A stretch of DNA of 9,544 nt from JANNHP01 sp031404455 (GTDB lineage: Bacteria > Planctomycetota > JAJSAM01 > JAJVHW01): NCBI GenBank assembly GCA_031404455.1, contig JANNHP010000458.1, positions 1-9,544 of the forward strand, written 5' to 3'. The notes beneath the pieces were generated by a model that saw only the letters and a list, made by a program, of their open reading frames with translations, was not told the origin of the DNA and made no database searches. Both the position numbers and the translations under genes were made by a program. Below, piece by piece: positions 1-6,467 of this stretch; within the stretch, counting starts at the first letter, position 1; every line of letters starts with the position of its first letter.

Positions 1-458
1 ACGAAGTTCTCGAACTCGACCCAGTCGTGCCCCGCAGCGAGGAGCTCGGTGACCTGCTCGTGGTAGGGACGCGCGAGGTCCGGGCCCTCGAGGATCTCGT
101 CCTGGTCGGGCCACGAGAGCCAGTCGTAGAGGCCGCCGTACACCGACGTGAGATGGCGCGACGCGACGCCGTAGAGGTCGCGGAACGGCACCTCGGCGCG
201 ATCGACGTCCTGGTACTCGATCACGCCGCGTCCGAGCCGCGCGCGGGCGACGGACTCGGTGTCGTCCTCGCTGCCGTGGTTCCAGACGACGACGTCGTGC
301 CGATTCGCGACGAGGTGGTCGATCACCGGGCCGAGGACGTCGGCGTCGTTGTAGCAGAGGAGCATGCCGAGGAACCGCGTGCCGCCGGGATGCGGGAGCG
401 GCGCCGCGAGGGTGCGCGTGCGTCCCGGGAACGGCAGGTCCCAGCGCGGAGCGCTCAC
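1..458 (-). CDS. Family-2 glycosyltransferase, N-terminal part (cut by window edge)
   Basis: Reading the minus strand from a GTG at 458 gives 152 open codons up to the window edge. Residues about 28-75 have the GT-A fold opening of family-2 glycosyltransferases: a strand FLGMLLCYNDADVL, then DVVVWNHGSEDDTESV, which resembles the usual 'NGSxDxT' nucleotide-sugar segment. WPDQDEIL at about 116-123 looks like the metal-binding DxD/DxDE acidic motif. The enzyme should transfer a sugar from an activated donor to an unknown acceptor in the cytoplasm or at the inner membrane face. The start overlaps the sulfotransferase stop as GTGA (455-458), so translation is probably coupled and the two products probably act on the same glycan. 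The C-terminus lies outside the window. The family is fairly certain; donor and acceptor are unknown. Confidence 0.8.
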   Translation of the reverse strand, partial: MSAPRWDLPFPGRTRTLAAPLPHPGGTRFLGMLLCYNDADVLGPVIDHLVANRHDVVVWNHGSEDDTESVARARLGRGVIEYQDVDRAEVPFRDLYGVASRHLTSVYGGLYDWLSWPDQDEILEGPDLARPYHEQVTELLAAGHDWVEFENF

Positions 459-1168
459 GCGACGAAGGCCTTGGCCTCGAGCTTCGACCAGAGCGCCCGG
501 CACGCGCGGGGCAGGGGCTCCGCCGCGGCCTCGTTGTGGACGAGCTCTGCTTCGAAGAAGCCCGAACCGCGGTCGGCCTCAGGGAGCCCGAGGTGCTGCG
601 CGACCCGCGCGAGTCCGGCGAACAGATCCTCGACCGGCACGTCGAACCGGATGACCGGGAACGCCGAGCGGTCGTGCTCCGCGACGAGACGCTCGTTGTA
701 GGCGCACCAGAGGTCGATCGAGCGGCCCTCGTCGAAGCGGTCGCTCCGCGCGGCGAGCGAGCGGTGGACCGCCATCGGGTGACGGAAGATGCCGACGCGC
801 GCGAGCCGCGGCGCCTGCCGCACCCACTCGCCGAGGACGAGGAGCGCGCGGGGGTCCTTGAACCCCCAGCCGCCCGGGAAGCGCGAGTTCATGTCGGCGA
901 TGTGCGCCGCGAGAGCCGAGCTCCGCGCCGCCGACCAGACGGCCTTCGGCGGCGGACGCTTCCACGAGCCGCCGTTGTCGTGGAGCACGCCCTCGTGGAT
1001 CTCCATGAGGACGGGGCTCTCGCGGTTGCCCTTCAGGTTGTGCGGGTCCTTCGTCGAGACCTCGCCCATCTCGAGACCGAGCTCCTCGAGACTGCCGGCG
1101 AGCCAGCTCGTCCCGCTCCTGTGCATGCCGAGGACCGCGACGATCCCCGGCCCCGTGCGCGCCTTCAA
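455..1168 (-). CDS. Sulfotransferase family protein
   Basis: The 237-residue product should transfer sulfate from PAPS to a hydroxyl or amino group, most likely on a carbohydrate. LGMHRSGTSW at residues 13-22 is the 5'-phosphosulfate-binding loop. GFKDPR (102-107) and GIFRHPMAVHRSLAARS (126-142) match the 3'-phosphate-binding region, with the typical R-x-P and following Ser. The length suits compact bacterial sulfotransferases. The chosen start is a TTG at 1168, 4 nt after the TAG of the upstream gene, with GAAGG 11-15 nt before it. The first ATG (residue 15) would remove the strand leading into the PAPS loop, so it is unlikely. The downstream glycosyltransferase overlaps it by 4 nt, which suggests joint synthesis of a sulfated surface glycan. 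The acceptor cannot be told from the sequence. Confidence 0.85.
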   Translation of the reverse strand: MKARTGPGIVAVLGMHRSGTSWLAGSLEELGLEMGEVSTKDPHNLKGNRESPVLMEIHEGVLHDNGGSWKRPPPKAVWSAARSSALAAHIADMNSRFPGGWGFKDPRALLVLGEWVRQAPRLARVGIFRHPMAVHRSLAARSDRFDEGRSIDLWCAYNERLVAEHDRSAFPVIRFDVPVEDLFAGLARVAQHLGLPEADRGSGFFEAELVHNEAAAEPLPRACRALWSKLEAKAFVA

Positions 1169-1172
1169 CCGG

Positions 1173-2768
1173 CTACCACGCCTTCAGGATCCACTGCCGG
1201 TACTCGGCGTCGAGCTTCTCCATCGACTTCTCCGGATCGGGCGAGTCCTCGTTGTCCGGGTAGACGAGCGCCACCGCCTGCGGCGTGCCGTTGGCGAGAG
1301 CGTTCCACAGGAACGTCTTCGCCTTCGCCGGGTCCTTCTCGAAGACGAACTGGAGGAACGCCCAGCCCTTCACGATCTGCGGTCCCTTGAAGTCCTGCTC
1401 GTTGATCTTGAACTTCGGGAACTTCTGGAGCGGCACGTCGTCGTCGGTCTGCACGAGGCGCCGCGCGAGCTCGACCCACTTGTCCTCGCCGGGACGCGCC
1501 TCGATCGTGTCGCCGTACCGGCCGAACCCGCCCCACTTCAGGATGCACGTGCCGTTGACGCGCTTGGTCACGTCGTAGCCGATGCTCTGCCAGAGCCAGT
1601 CCTCGACCTCGTCGCGGACGGAACTCCCGAGGTCGGCGCGCGCGGCGCCCTGGGCGGCGCGCGTCGCGAGCATCGCCGTGATGTTCATGCTCGCGTCGGC
1701 GCCGTCGGCGCCGGCGGAGCACGTGTGCACCCACTCGCCGTTCTCTCCGGTGCCGCCGAAGTGGGCGTCGATGTACTGCTGGACCTTGGCGTCCTTCCAG
1801 TTGAACCCCTTGGTCATCAGCTTTCGGAACTCGTCGGTGTCCTTGATGAAGTTGATCTTCGAGACGCCCAGCCGGTCCTTGATCTGCTCCGGGAAGGCGT
1901 AGATCTCGACGAGGTCGGAGAGGGCCTTCTCGGCGGCCTGCACGAACGTGATCGCCGCCTCCTTGCCATGCGACGTGTTGAACGTCACGTGGGGCGACTT
2001 CGCGCCGCCGCCGGCGAGACCGCTCGAGACGAACGAACCGTCGCACTCGACCGCGTCGGCCTTCGGCGCCGACGCCCCGGTCTTCTCGCCCGACTTCTTG
2101 CGCTCCGCGCGGGCCTTGACGTACTGCTGCTTCAGCGGCGTGACGTACTTGCCCTCGAACTTCGGGTGGTTGAGCGCCTTGTGCGCCTCCTCCGCGTCCT
2201 TGTTCGTCGGGACGTCGTCCACCTCGAGGACCCGCTCCCACGCGCGCGTCGCCTTCTCGCTCCACTTCGCGTCGGCGGAGGCGTCCTTCGCGGCGCCGTT
2301 CTCCGTGGCCTTCTTCGCGAGGCCCTTGAACCAGCCGGCGACCTTCTTGTCGGCGTCGGTGAGGTCTTTCCCGTACTTCGTGGCCTTGGGGTCGTCGAGG
2401 TCCGACATCTCGTTGATCTGGTCGCGGCGGACGTCGTTGCGCACCCACTTCCAGTTCTCGGTGCCGTCGTTCAGCTTCTCCTTCAGGTAGCCGAGGAACT
2501 TGCGGTTCTCCTCGTCGTCGGGGAGGTAGCGGAGCATGCGGCGGCGCGTGTAGGCGCTCGTCGCCTCGAGCTTGTCGGCGTACTTCTTCACGATCTTGCC
2601 GTACTCGTTCGCGGCGTCCTTCAGCGACTTCTCGTACCGAGACTCCCACTCGGCGACGAGGTCGGCGGACTGCTCAGGCCCGGCGAGACACGGCGCCGCG
2701 GAGTAGACCCCGCCGGTCACGGTCGCGAAGCCGAGGACGACACCCAGGGAAACGGTCAGTCGCAGCAC
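1173..2768 (-). CDS. Secreted protein with an apparently inactive zinc-peptidase-like (peptidase MA/DUF1570-like) C-terminal half
   Basis: The product has 531 residues. The N-terminus, LRLTVSLGVVLGFATVTGGV, is a Sec signal peptide, probably cut before residue 30. Residues about 35-240 are charged and helical, rich in Lys, Glu and Asp. From about residue 260 the layout resembles planctomycete gluzincin-like secreted proteins: a strand-rich lead-in (VSKINFIKDTDEFRKLM), a helix MLATRAAQG (about 366-374) where HExxH would sit, DWLWQSIGYDV (about 390-400) where 'WlsEGla' would sit, and a closing helix ending YRQWILKAW. No HExxH is present, so catalysis by zinc looks lost. This assignment is inference from layout; another fold is possible. 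The GTG at 2768 is chosen because an AAGGAG precedes it by 5 nt; a start at 2795 would spoil the signal peptide. It ends 4 nt before the sulfotransferase start. Confidence 0.75.
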   Translation of the reverse strand: MLRLTVSLGVVLGFATVTGGVYSAAPCLAGPEQSADLVAEWESRYEKSLKDAANEYGKIVKKYADKLEATSAYTRRRMLRYLPDDEENRKFLGYLKEKLNDGTENWKWVRNDVRRDQINEMSDLDDPKATKYGKDLTDADKKVAGWFKGLAKKATENGAAKDASADAKWSEKATRAWERVLEVDDVPTNKDAEEAHKALNHPKFEGKYVTPLKQQYVKARAERKKSGEKTGASAPKADAVECDGSFVSSGLAGGGAKSPHVTFNTSHGKEAAITFVQAAEKALSDLVEIYAFPEQIKDRLGVSKINFIKDTDEFRKLMTKGFNWKDAKVQQYIDAHFGGTGENGEWVHTCSAGADGADASMNITAMLATRAAQGAARADLGSSVRDEVEDWLWQSIGYDVTKRVNGTCILKWGGFGRYGDTIEARPGEDKWVELARRLVQTDDDVPLQKFPKFKINEQDFKGPQIVKGWAFLQFVFEKDPAKAKTFLWNALANGTPQAVALVYPDNEDSPDPEKSMEKLDAEYRQWILKAW

Positions 2769-2773
2769 GATGG

Positions 2774-2780
2774 CTCCTTC
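2774..2780 (-). promoter_or_regulatory. Shine-Dalgarno site (GAAGGAG) setting the 2768 GTG start
   Basis: On the minus strand GAAGGAG is followed by the 5-nt spacer CCATC and then GTG at 2766-2768. This is the best ribosome binding site on the minus strand of the window and fixes the start of the secreted peptidase-like protein nine codons inside the longest open frame. Confidence 0.7.
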
Positions 2781-2831
2781 GGGAAGGGTCCGCACGTCAG
2801 GAAGCTCGAACGCGATCGGAGTGCCGGCGAC

Positions 2832-2909
2832 GAGCCGGTCGTCCCGGCTCTCACTGCACCGCCCGTGCCGCAGCGCTGCGGCTCGGGCCTGTCCGCGCCG
2901 GGGGACAGG
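2832..2909. other. Three consecutive hairpins between two minus-strand genes
   Basis: The 173-nt gap between the small hypothetical gene and the peptidase-like gene holds three perfect or near-perfect inverted repeats. GAGCCGG/CCGGCTC lie at 2832-2838 and 2844-2850. A 14-bp near-perfect palindrome with one mismatch, centred on CCGCAGCGCTGCGG, spans 2861-2888. CCTGTCC/GGACAGG lie at 2888-2894 and 2903-2909. They could terminate transcription from the upstream gene or form a structured 5' leader for the downstream gene. No U-tract follows on either strand, so a classic intrinsic terminator is not supported. Confidence 0.5.
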
Positions 2910-2941
2910 CTAGTCCTCGGGGCGACGCCGTGGAAGGACGA

Positions 2942-3352
2942 CTAATCGGGAGGAACCGTCCAGTCGACTCCCCCGCCGGGCCACCACCACGGCCACCGCC
3001 AGTGCGTCTCGACGCGGAAGTAGCCGTCGGCGCGGACGGGGAGGTGCTCGCTCCCCGGCGGGATGTGCGCCGCGTAGGACGGCGGCACGACGTGCGTCGC
3101 GAACCGGCGCATCGCGAGGAGGTCGAAGAACCGGGCGGCGCCGCTGCCCATGTACTGGGCGTGCCACTCCTCGCCCTCGCGATCGCCGGGACGGCTCGCG
3201 CCGAAGACATCGCCCGAGTCGTACTTCGCCGCGGCGAGCATCACCTCGCTGTGCGGCACCCGGACGAGCGTCCCGCTCCATCCGGGCAGGACGAACGGAA
3301 CCACCAGACAGGCGATCCGGATCCGTCTCTTCACCTCGGGCGGCACGTACAT
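2942..3352 (-). CDS. Hypothetical protein with N-terminal hydrophobic segment and Trp/Pro-rich tail
   Basis: I do not recognise this 136-residue product. A basic start (KRRIR, residues 8-12) leads into a hydrophobic stretch of about 18 residues (IACLVVPFVLPGWSGTLV), which fits a signal anchor or signal peptide, so the protein is probably membrane-attached or exported. The middle is mixed polar. The tail is aromatic, with HWRWPWWWPGGG at 117-128. The ATG at 3352 has no clear Shine-Dalgarno site; GTG codons at residues 3 and 7 are alternatives, and a start upstream cannot be excluded. It lies downstream of the C25-like gene on the same strand, separated by a hairpin repeat that would fall in its leader RNA. 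It is kept as real because this frame has the most protein-like composition among the overlapping frames, but support is moderate. Confidence 0.55.
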   Translation of the reverse strand: MYVPPEVKRRIRIACLVVPFVLPGWSGTLVRVPHSEVMLAAAKYDSGDVFGASRPGDREGEEWHAQYMGSGAARFFDLLAMRRFATHVVPPSYAAHIPPGSEHLPVRADGYFRVETHWRWPWWWPGGGVDWTVPPD

Positions 3353-3378
3353 CGCGGCGACGCTAGCGACGGCCGATT

Positions 3379-3452
3379 GGGGACGGTCCTAAACTTTCGA
3401 TACTTCCAGCCTCGGCGAGACGTCGAAAGTATCGAAAGTCAGGACCGTCCCC
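3379..3452. repeat. Hairpin repeat copy A (most complete palindrome)
   Basis: The left arm GGGGACGGTCCT (3379-3390) plus ACTTTCGATACTT (3393-3405) pairs with AAGTATCGAAAGT (3427-3439) plus AGGACCGTCCCC (3441-3452). The only disruption is AA on one side against a single C on the other, so about 25 bp of stem enclose a 21-nt loop containing CTCGGCGAG. The element starts 7 nt beyond the stop codon of the C25-like gene and ends 26 nt before the ATG of the small hypothetical gene. Related copies occur at 6077-6148 and 6755-6817, with a half copy at 6374. Its size and form fit a REP-like intergenic element; whether a RAYT-type transposase moves it cannot be told here. Confidence 0.85.
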
Positions 3453-3458
3453 GCGACG

Positions 3459-5417
3459 TCACTTCCCGACGGGGAACGCGAACACGGCCCGGGCGCCGCG
3501 GGCGACGAGCGCGCCGTCGGCCGATTCGACCTGCACGCAGACGAAGCGCTTCCCGCCCCAGACCTCGTGGCGGACCGACGTGCGCAGCGTCGCGACGGCG
3601 GCGCCCTCGCGCTCGGCGCGGATCTCGGGCGGCCCGAGACGTCCGGAGATGTCGCGCGGAACCTCGACGCGCGCCCAGAGACGCCGTTCCGTGAAGCCGT
3701 TGCCGCTCATGCCGCTCCGCGTCAGCGTGTTGACGACGAGGAACTGCGCCTCGGTCCCCGCGAGCACGCGCTCCGTCGGCGTCATCTCGACGACGACGCG
3801 GCCCGTCTCGTCGATCCGCGCGGTGCCGCGCACCGATTCGTCGTCGAGCGGCTTCGCGAGGAGACGCACCGTCGGGTCGCCGATCAGCGCGCGCGAGAGC
3901 TGGCCGCGCAGCATCACGTCGAAGAGGGCGAGGCTCCGCGCGTCGCCCGCGCGGTGGCGCGGCATCGTCTGCCACGTTTCGGGAAGGCTCGACATCGCGA
4001 GGCGGTAGCTGAGTCCCGGCATCGCACCCGCGGCGCAGGCCGTCTCGCGCAGGTACGCCCACTCGGCCCCGGCCATCTCGCCGCGGTCGGCCTCCATCGC
4101 AGCGACGACGCCGGTCGCGCCCGCGTGGATCCACGCGAGGCAGAGCGCGTCCTTCGGCTCGATCTCGACCGGACGGCAGAACGACGGCTGCATCGTGCAC
4201 GGATGCCAGCTCCGCCCGACGACGCCGTTGAAGCACGCTCCCGAGACGACGAGCGGCGCGCGCGGGAGCGACGCCATCCCGAGCGCCGCGGCGTCGATGC
4301 CGCCGTCGACGCGGTGCGGCTGGCCGTGGCCGTAGTGGAGGATGGCGTCGAGCGACTTCACGTCGTCGGCCGTCCGCGGCACGCCGACCATCGACATCGC
4401 GGGCGCCTCCGACGCCTTCGCCGCGATCGACCGGTCGCAGAGCGCGCGGAGGTCCGCGGCGTCGCGGGCAACGAGGTACCCGAAGTCGAAGTCCGGCATC
4501 GGGTCGCCGTCGAGGTCGCGGCAGAGCTCCACGACCTCCCAGTGGAAGTTGACGTCGATCTCAGCGGGTCTGGCGGCGATCGCGACGAACTCGGGGCCGA
4601 TCTTGCGGAGCTCGTCGGCCTTCTCCTTCAGCTTGCCGGGACGGAAACGCACGACGTCGGCCTTGCGCGCCTCGCGCCACGGCGCGAGCGCCTTCCAGAA
4701 GTCGTCGCCCTCGGCGAGGTCCGTGAGGAGGAGGACGCGGCCGAGGCCCGCCGCCTTCGGGCAGCCGTCCGCGACGTCGATCCAGCGCGCGCCAGCGTTC
4801 ATCTGATCGAGGAGCTGGATCGCGGCGTCGCGACGGCTCGAGCGCTCGTCGGCGGCGAGCGCCTCGAGGATCTTGCGCGCGGCGGCGACGTCGGGCGGCG
4901 ACTTCGCGATGAGCGCCTGCGCGATCGCGATCCGCGCCTTGTCGGCGCTGCCGCCCTGCGGGAAGCGGCGCACGTACTCGCGCCCGAGACGAACGGCCTC
5001 GTCGAAGCGTTTCGCCTGGAGATTCGTCCACGCCTTCTCGTAGATCGTGCCGCCGCCCGAGACGAGGTCCTCTTTCGCGTGGACGTCCTCGAGCGCATCG
5101 ATCAGCGCGATGCGGAAGTCGGGCTCCTTCGCCGAGTCGATCTCGTCCTGCTCCCAGCGGCGCAGCACGGCGAACGACGTCTTGAGGCGCGGCCACTTCC
5201 ACGACTTCGCGAGGAACGTCCGCAGCACGTAGAGGCACATCGGATCGTCCGGGTGCTCCGCGAGCAGGTGCTTCCCCGCCGCCTGCGAGTCCGCGTCGTT
5301 CCCGGCGGAGACCGCCGCGTCGAACTTCCCGCGCAGCACGGCGACGTCCTCGGCGGCGCGCGCGACGACGCACAGCGCGACGACGGGCAGCGCGGCGGCG
5401 GCGACGGTCCAGCGCAC
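3459..5417 (-). CDS. Secreted gingipain-like (peptidase C25-like, clan CD) protein with N-terminal helical repeats
   Basis: The 652-residue product starts at GTG 5417 with a signal peptide (RWTVAAAALPVVALCVVARA, cut near 21). Residues about 25-210 are helical and TPR-like, with alternating Ala, Leu and charged residues. Residues about 225-525 resemble the C25 gingipain core. ILHYGHG places the catalytic His at 364, and VVSGACFNG places the catalytic Cys at 395, a spacing of 31 much like that of gingipains. AWIHAGATGVVAAME and LIGDPTVRLL (511-520) match later C25 landmarks. The last 125 residues look like a beta-sandwich. It may be a secreted cysteine peptidase or a peptidase-like surface protein. 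The open frame continues upstream to 5837 antisense to the GNAT gene, but the signal peptide argues for 5417. No clear Shine-Dalgarno site precedes it. The family call is inferred from motifs only. Confidence 0.78.
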   Translation of the reverse strand: MRWTVAAAALPVVALCVVARAAEDVAVLRGKFDAAVSAGNDADSQAAGKHLLAEHPDDPMCLYVLRTFLAKSWKWPRLKTSFAVLRRWEQDEIDSAKEPDFRIALIDALEDVHAKEDLVSGGGTIYEKAWTNLQAKRFDEAVRLGREYVRRFPQGGSADKARIAIAQALIAKSPPDVAAARKILEALAADERSSRRDAAIQLLDQMNAGARWIDVADGCPKAAGLGRVLLLTDLAEGDDFWKALAPWREARKADVVRFRPGKLKEKADELRKIGPEFVAIAARPAEIDVNFHWEVVELCRDLDGDPMPDFDFGYLVARDAADLRALCDRSIAAKASEAPAMSMVGVPRTADDVKSLDAILHYGHGQPHRVDGGIDAAALGMASLPRAPLVVSGACFNGVVGRSWHPCTMQPSFCRPVEIEPKDALCLAWIHAGATGVVAAMEADRGEMAGAEWAYLRETACAAGAMPGLSYRLAMSSLPETWQTMPRHRAGDARSLALFDVMLRGQLSRALIGDPTVRLLAKPLDDESVRGTARIDETGRVVVEMTPTERVLAGTEAQFLVVNTLTRSGMSGNGFTERRLWARVEVPRDISGRLGPPEIRAEREGAAVATLRTSVRHEVWGGKRFVCVQVESADGALVARGARAVFAFPVGK

Positions 5418-5514
5418 GGGGGGATCATAGCCCGCCGGACGCCCCGGTCGTGTCGCCGGTCCGTATCCGACGGTTACGATCGCGCCCGTCACCCAAGTCG
5501 AAGGAGGGCGGCGC
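5418..5514. promoter_or_regulatory. Divergent intergenic region with strong GNAT ribosome binding site
   Basis: This 97-nt gap separates the minus-strand C25-like gene from the plus-strand acetyltransferase gene, so both promoters should lie here. AAGGAGG at 5501-5507 stands 7 nt before the GTG at 5515 and fixes the GNAT start. TACGAT at 5475-5480 could serve as a -10 box for the plus strand, but no convincing -35 box is seen. No operator-like palindrome was recognised. Confidence 0.5.
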
Positions 5515-6090
5515 GTGTCGGACCTCTTCGCTCCGTACGGCCCGCGGGACCCCGGCGACACCGGCGGCGCCTCGGTCCCGCCGTCGCTCGTCATCCGCAA
5601 CGCGGTCGTCGAGGACTGCGAGTCGCTGGCGCGCATCTCGCACCAGCGCAACGGCGGGGATCTCGCGGAGCACGTCGCGGGCTTCGGACGGGAACTGCGC
5701 GCGCCCCCCGATCCGACGAGGAACCTCCTGCTCGCCGCGCTCGTCGACGACCGGGTCGTCGGATACGGGAAGGCGGACGTGTTCGTCCCGCCGGACGACG
5801 CGCCGCCGAACTGCGCACCGCGGGGCTGGTACCTCACCGGAGTGACGATCGAACCGCCGATGCGACGTCGCGGGATCGGGCTCGCGCTGACACGCGCCCG
5901 CCTTGAACGCGTCGCGCGCCGGTCCGTCCACGCCCACTACTTCGCGAACGCGATGAACCGCGCCTCGATCGACCTGCACGCCCGGCTCGGGTTCGAGGAG
6001 GTGACGCGCGACTTCTGGTACCCGCGCACGTCGTTCACGGGCGGCGCGGGCATCCTGTTCCGCGCCGCGCTCGCTCGGGGACGGTCGTGA
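5515..6090 (+). CDS. GNAT-family N-acetyltransferase
   Basis: The 191-residue product should transfer an acetyl group from acetyl-CoA to an amine. VIRNAVVEDCESLARI (about 26-41) is the usual first strand and helix. Residues 107-130 form motif A, with strand LTGVTIEP and the pyrophosphate-binding loop RRRGIG at 117-122. NAMNRASIDLHARLGFEEV (145-163) is the typical closing motif B, in which Asn and the 'LGF' turn contact CoA. The substrate is unknown. GTG 5515 is chosen for its AAGGAGG. The C-terminal residues RGRS and the TGA stop are encoded by the left arm of hairpin repeat B, so the native end was probably replaced when the repeat arrived. No partner gene follows in an operon, because repeat-rich DNA begins at once. 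Confidence 0.88.
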   Translation: MSDLFAPYGPRDPGDTGGASVPPSLVIRNAVVEDCESLARISHQRNGGDLAEHVAGFGRELRAPPDPTRNLLLAALVDDRVVGYGKADVFVPPDDAPPNCAPRGWYLTGVTIEPPMRRRGIGLALTRARLERVARRSVHAHYFANAMNRASIDLHARLGFEEVTRDFWYPRTSFTGGAGILFRAALARGRS

Positions 6091-6148
6091 CTTTCGGACT
6101 TTCGGCCTCGGCGGAGGCTCGGAAGTATCGAAAGTCAGGACCGTCCCC
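6077..6148. repeat. Hairpin repeat copy B, overlapping the GNAT stop codon
   Basis: The left arm GGGGACGGTCGTGACTTTCG (6077-6096) pairs with the right arm ending AGGACCGTCCCC (6137-6148); 19 of 20 bases match. A tip hairpin GCCTC-GGCG-GAGGC lies at 6105-6118. The right half (from 6106) is almost identical to copy C (from 6775), and the identity continues 12 nt past the palindrome as TGACCCCGTTCA. The TGA at 6088-6090 in the left arm stops the GNAT gene. An orphan nuclease fragment begins immediately after the right arm. Confidence 0.85.
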
Positions 6149-6151
6149 CTG

Positions 6152-6343
6152 ACCCCGTTCAACGAGTTCGGCTTCGCGCTCGACCGGATCTTCGTGCCGT
6201 CAGGCGAGCCCGAGTTCGGACTCAGTCCGAACTTCGCCACCGTGGTGCCCGCCGGTGTCGCCTCCCGGGCCGACTTCGTGGAGCGGTACTCCGACCACCT
6301 GCTCGTCGTGGCCGACGTCGTGATCACGAGCGACGACGACTGA
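6152..6343 (+). pseudogene. Orphan C-terminus of an endonuclease/exonuclease/phosphatase (EEP) family protein
   Basis: An open frame of about 62 codons ends at TGA 6341-6343 and lacks any start codon or upstream domain. FALDRIFVPSGEP resembles the 'iDyIFvs' strand of EEP-family proteins (exonuclease III, AP endonucleases, DNase I-like phosphatases). YSDHLLVVADVVI matches the terminal 'SDHxPvva' motif, in which Asp and His are catalytic. The remaining roughly 200 residues of such a protein are absent; in their place is hairpin repeat B, whose edge is at 6148. The fragment therefore looks like a remnant after deletion or repeat-mediated rearrangement. Codon composition is still like that of the neighbouring genes. 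The family call rests on two short motifs. A short translated product cannot be ruled out but has no plausible start. Confidence 0.6.
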
Positions 6344-6373
6344 TCCCTCGGGCAGGCGCCGTCGCTCGCTGCC

Positions 6374-6411
6374 GGGGCCGGTCCTGACTTTCGGTTCCTC
6401 GCTGCGGCGAG
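6374..6411. repeat. Hairpin repeat copy D (single left arm)
   Basis: GGGGCCGGTCCTGACTTTCGG (6374-6394) matches the left arm of the other copies with one change (A to C at the fifth base). It is followed by a small hairpin, CTCGC-TGCG-GCGAG (6398-6411). The matching right arm with AGGACCGTCCCC is missing, so this is a half element or a decayed copy. Confidence 0.65.
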
Positions 6412-6467
6412 TGGGTGACGAGGCGGACAGCGCGCGGCCTTCTCGCGCCGGCTCCACTGGTCGGTCA

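Noticed and set aside
789..2945. 718-residue plus-strand open frame
   Set aside because: It is a shadow of the sulfotransferase and peptidase-like genes in GC-rich DNA, dominated by Arg, Leu, Val and Asp with no domain.
3459..5417. CHAT or caspase-like defence effector
   Set aside because: The His/Cys core could suggest one, but a signal peptide sends the protein out of the cytoplasm and no defence partner gene is nearby.
5418..5837. N-terminal extension of the C25-like protein by 140 residues
   Set aside because: It lies antisense to the GNAT gene, has low-complexity composition, and would bury the clear signal peptide that begins at 5417.
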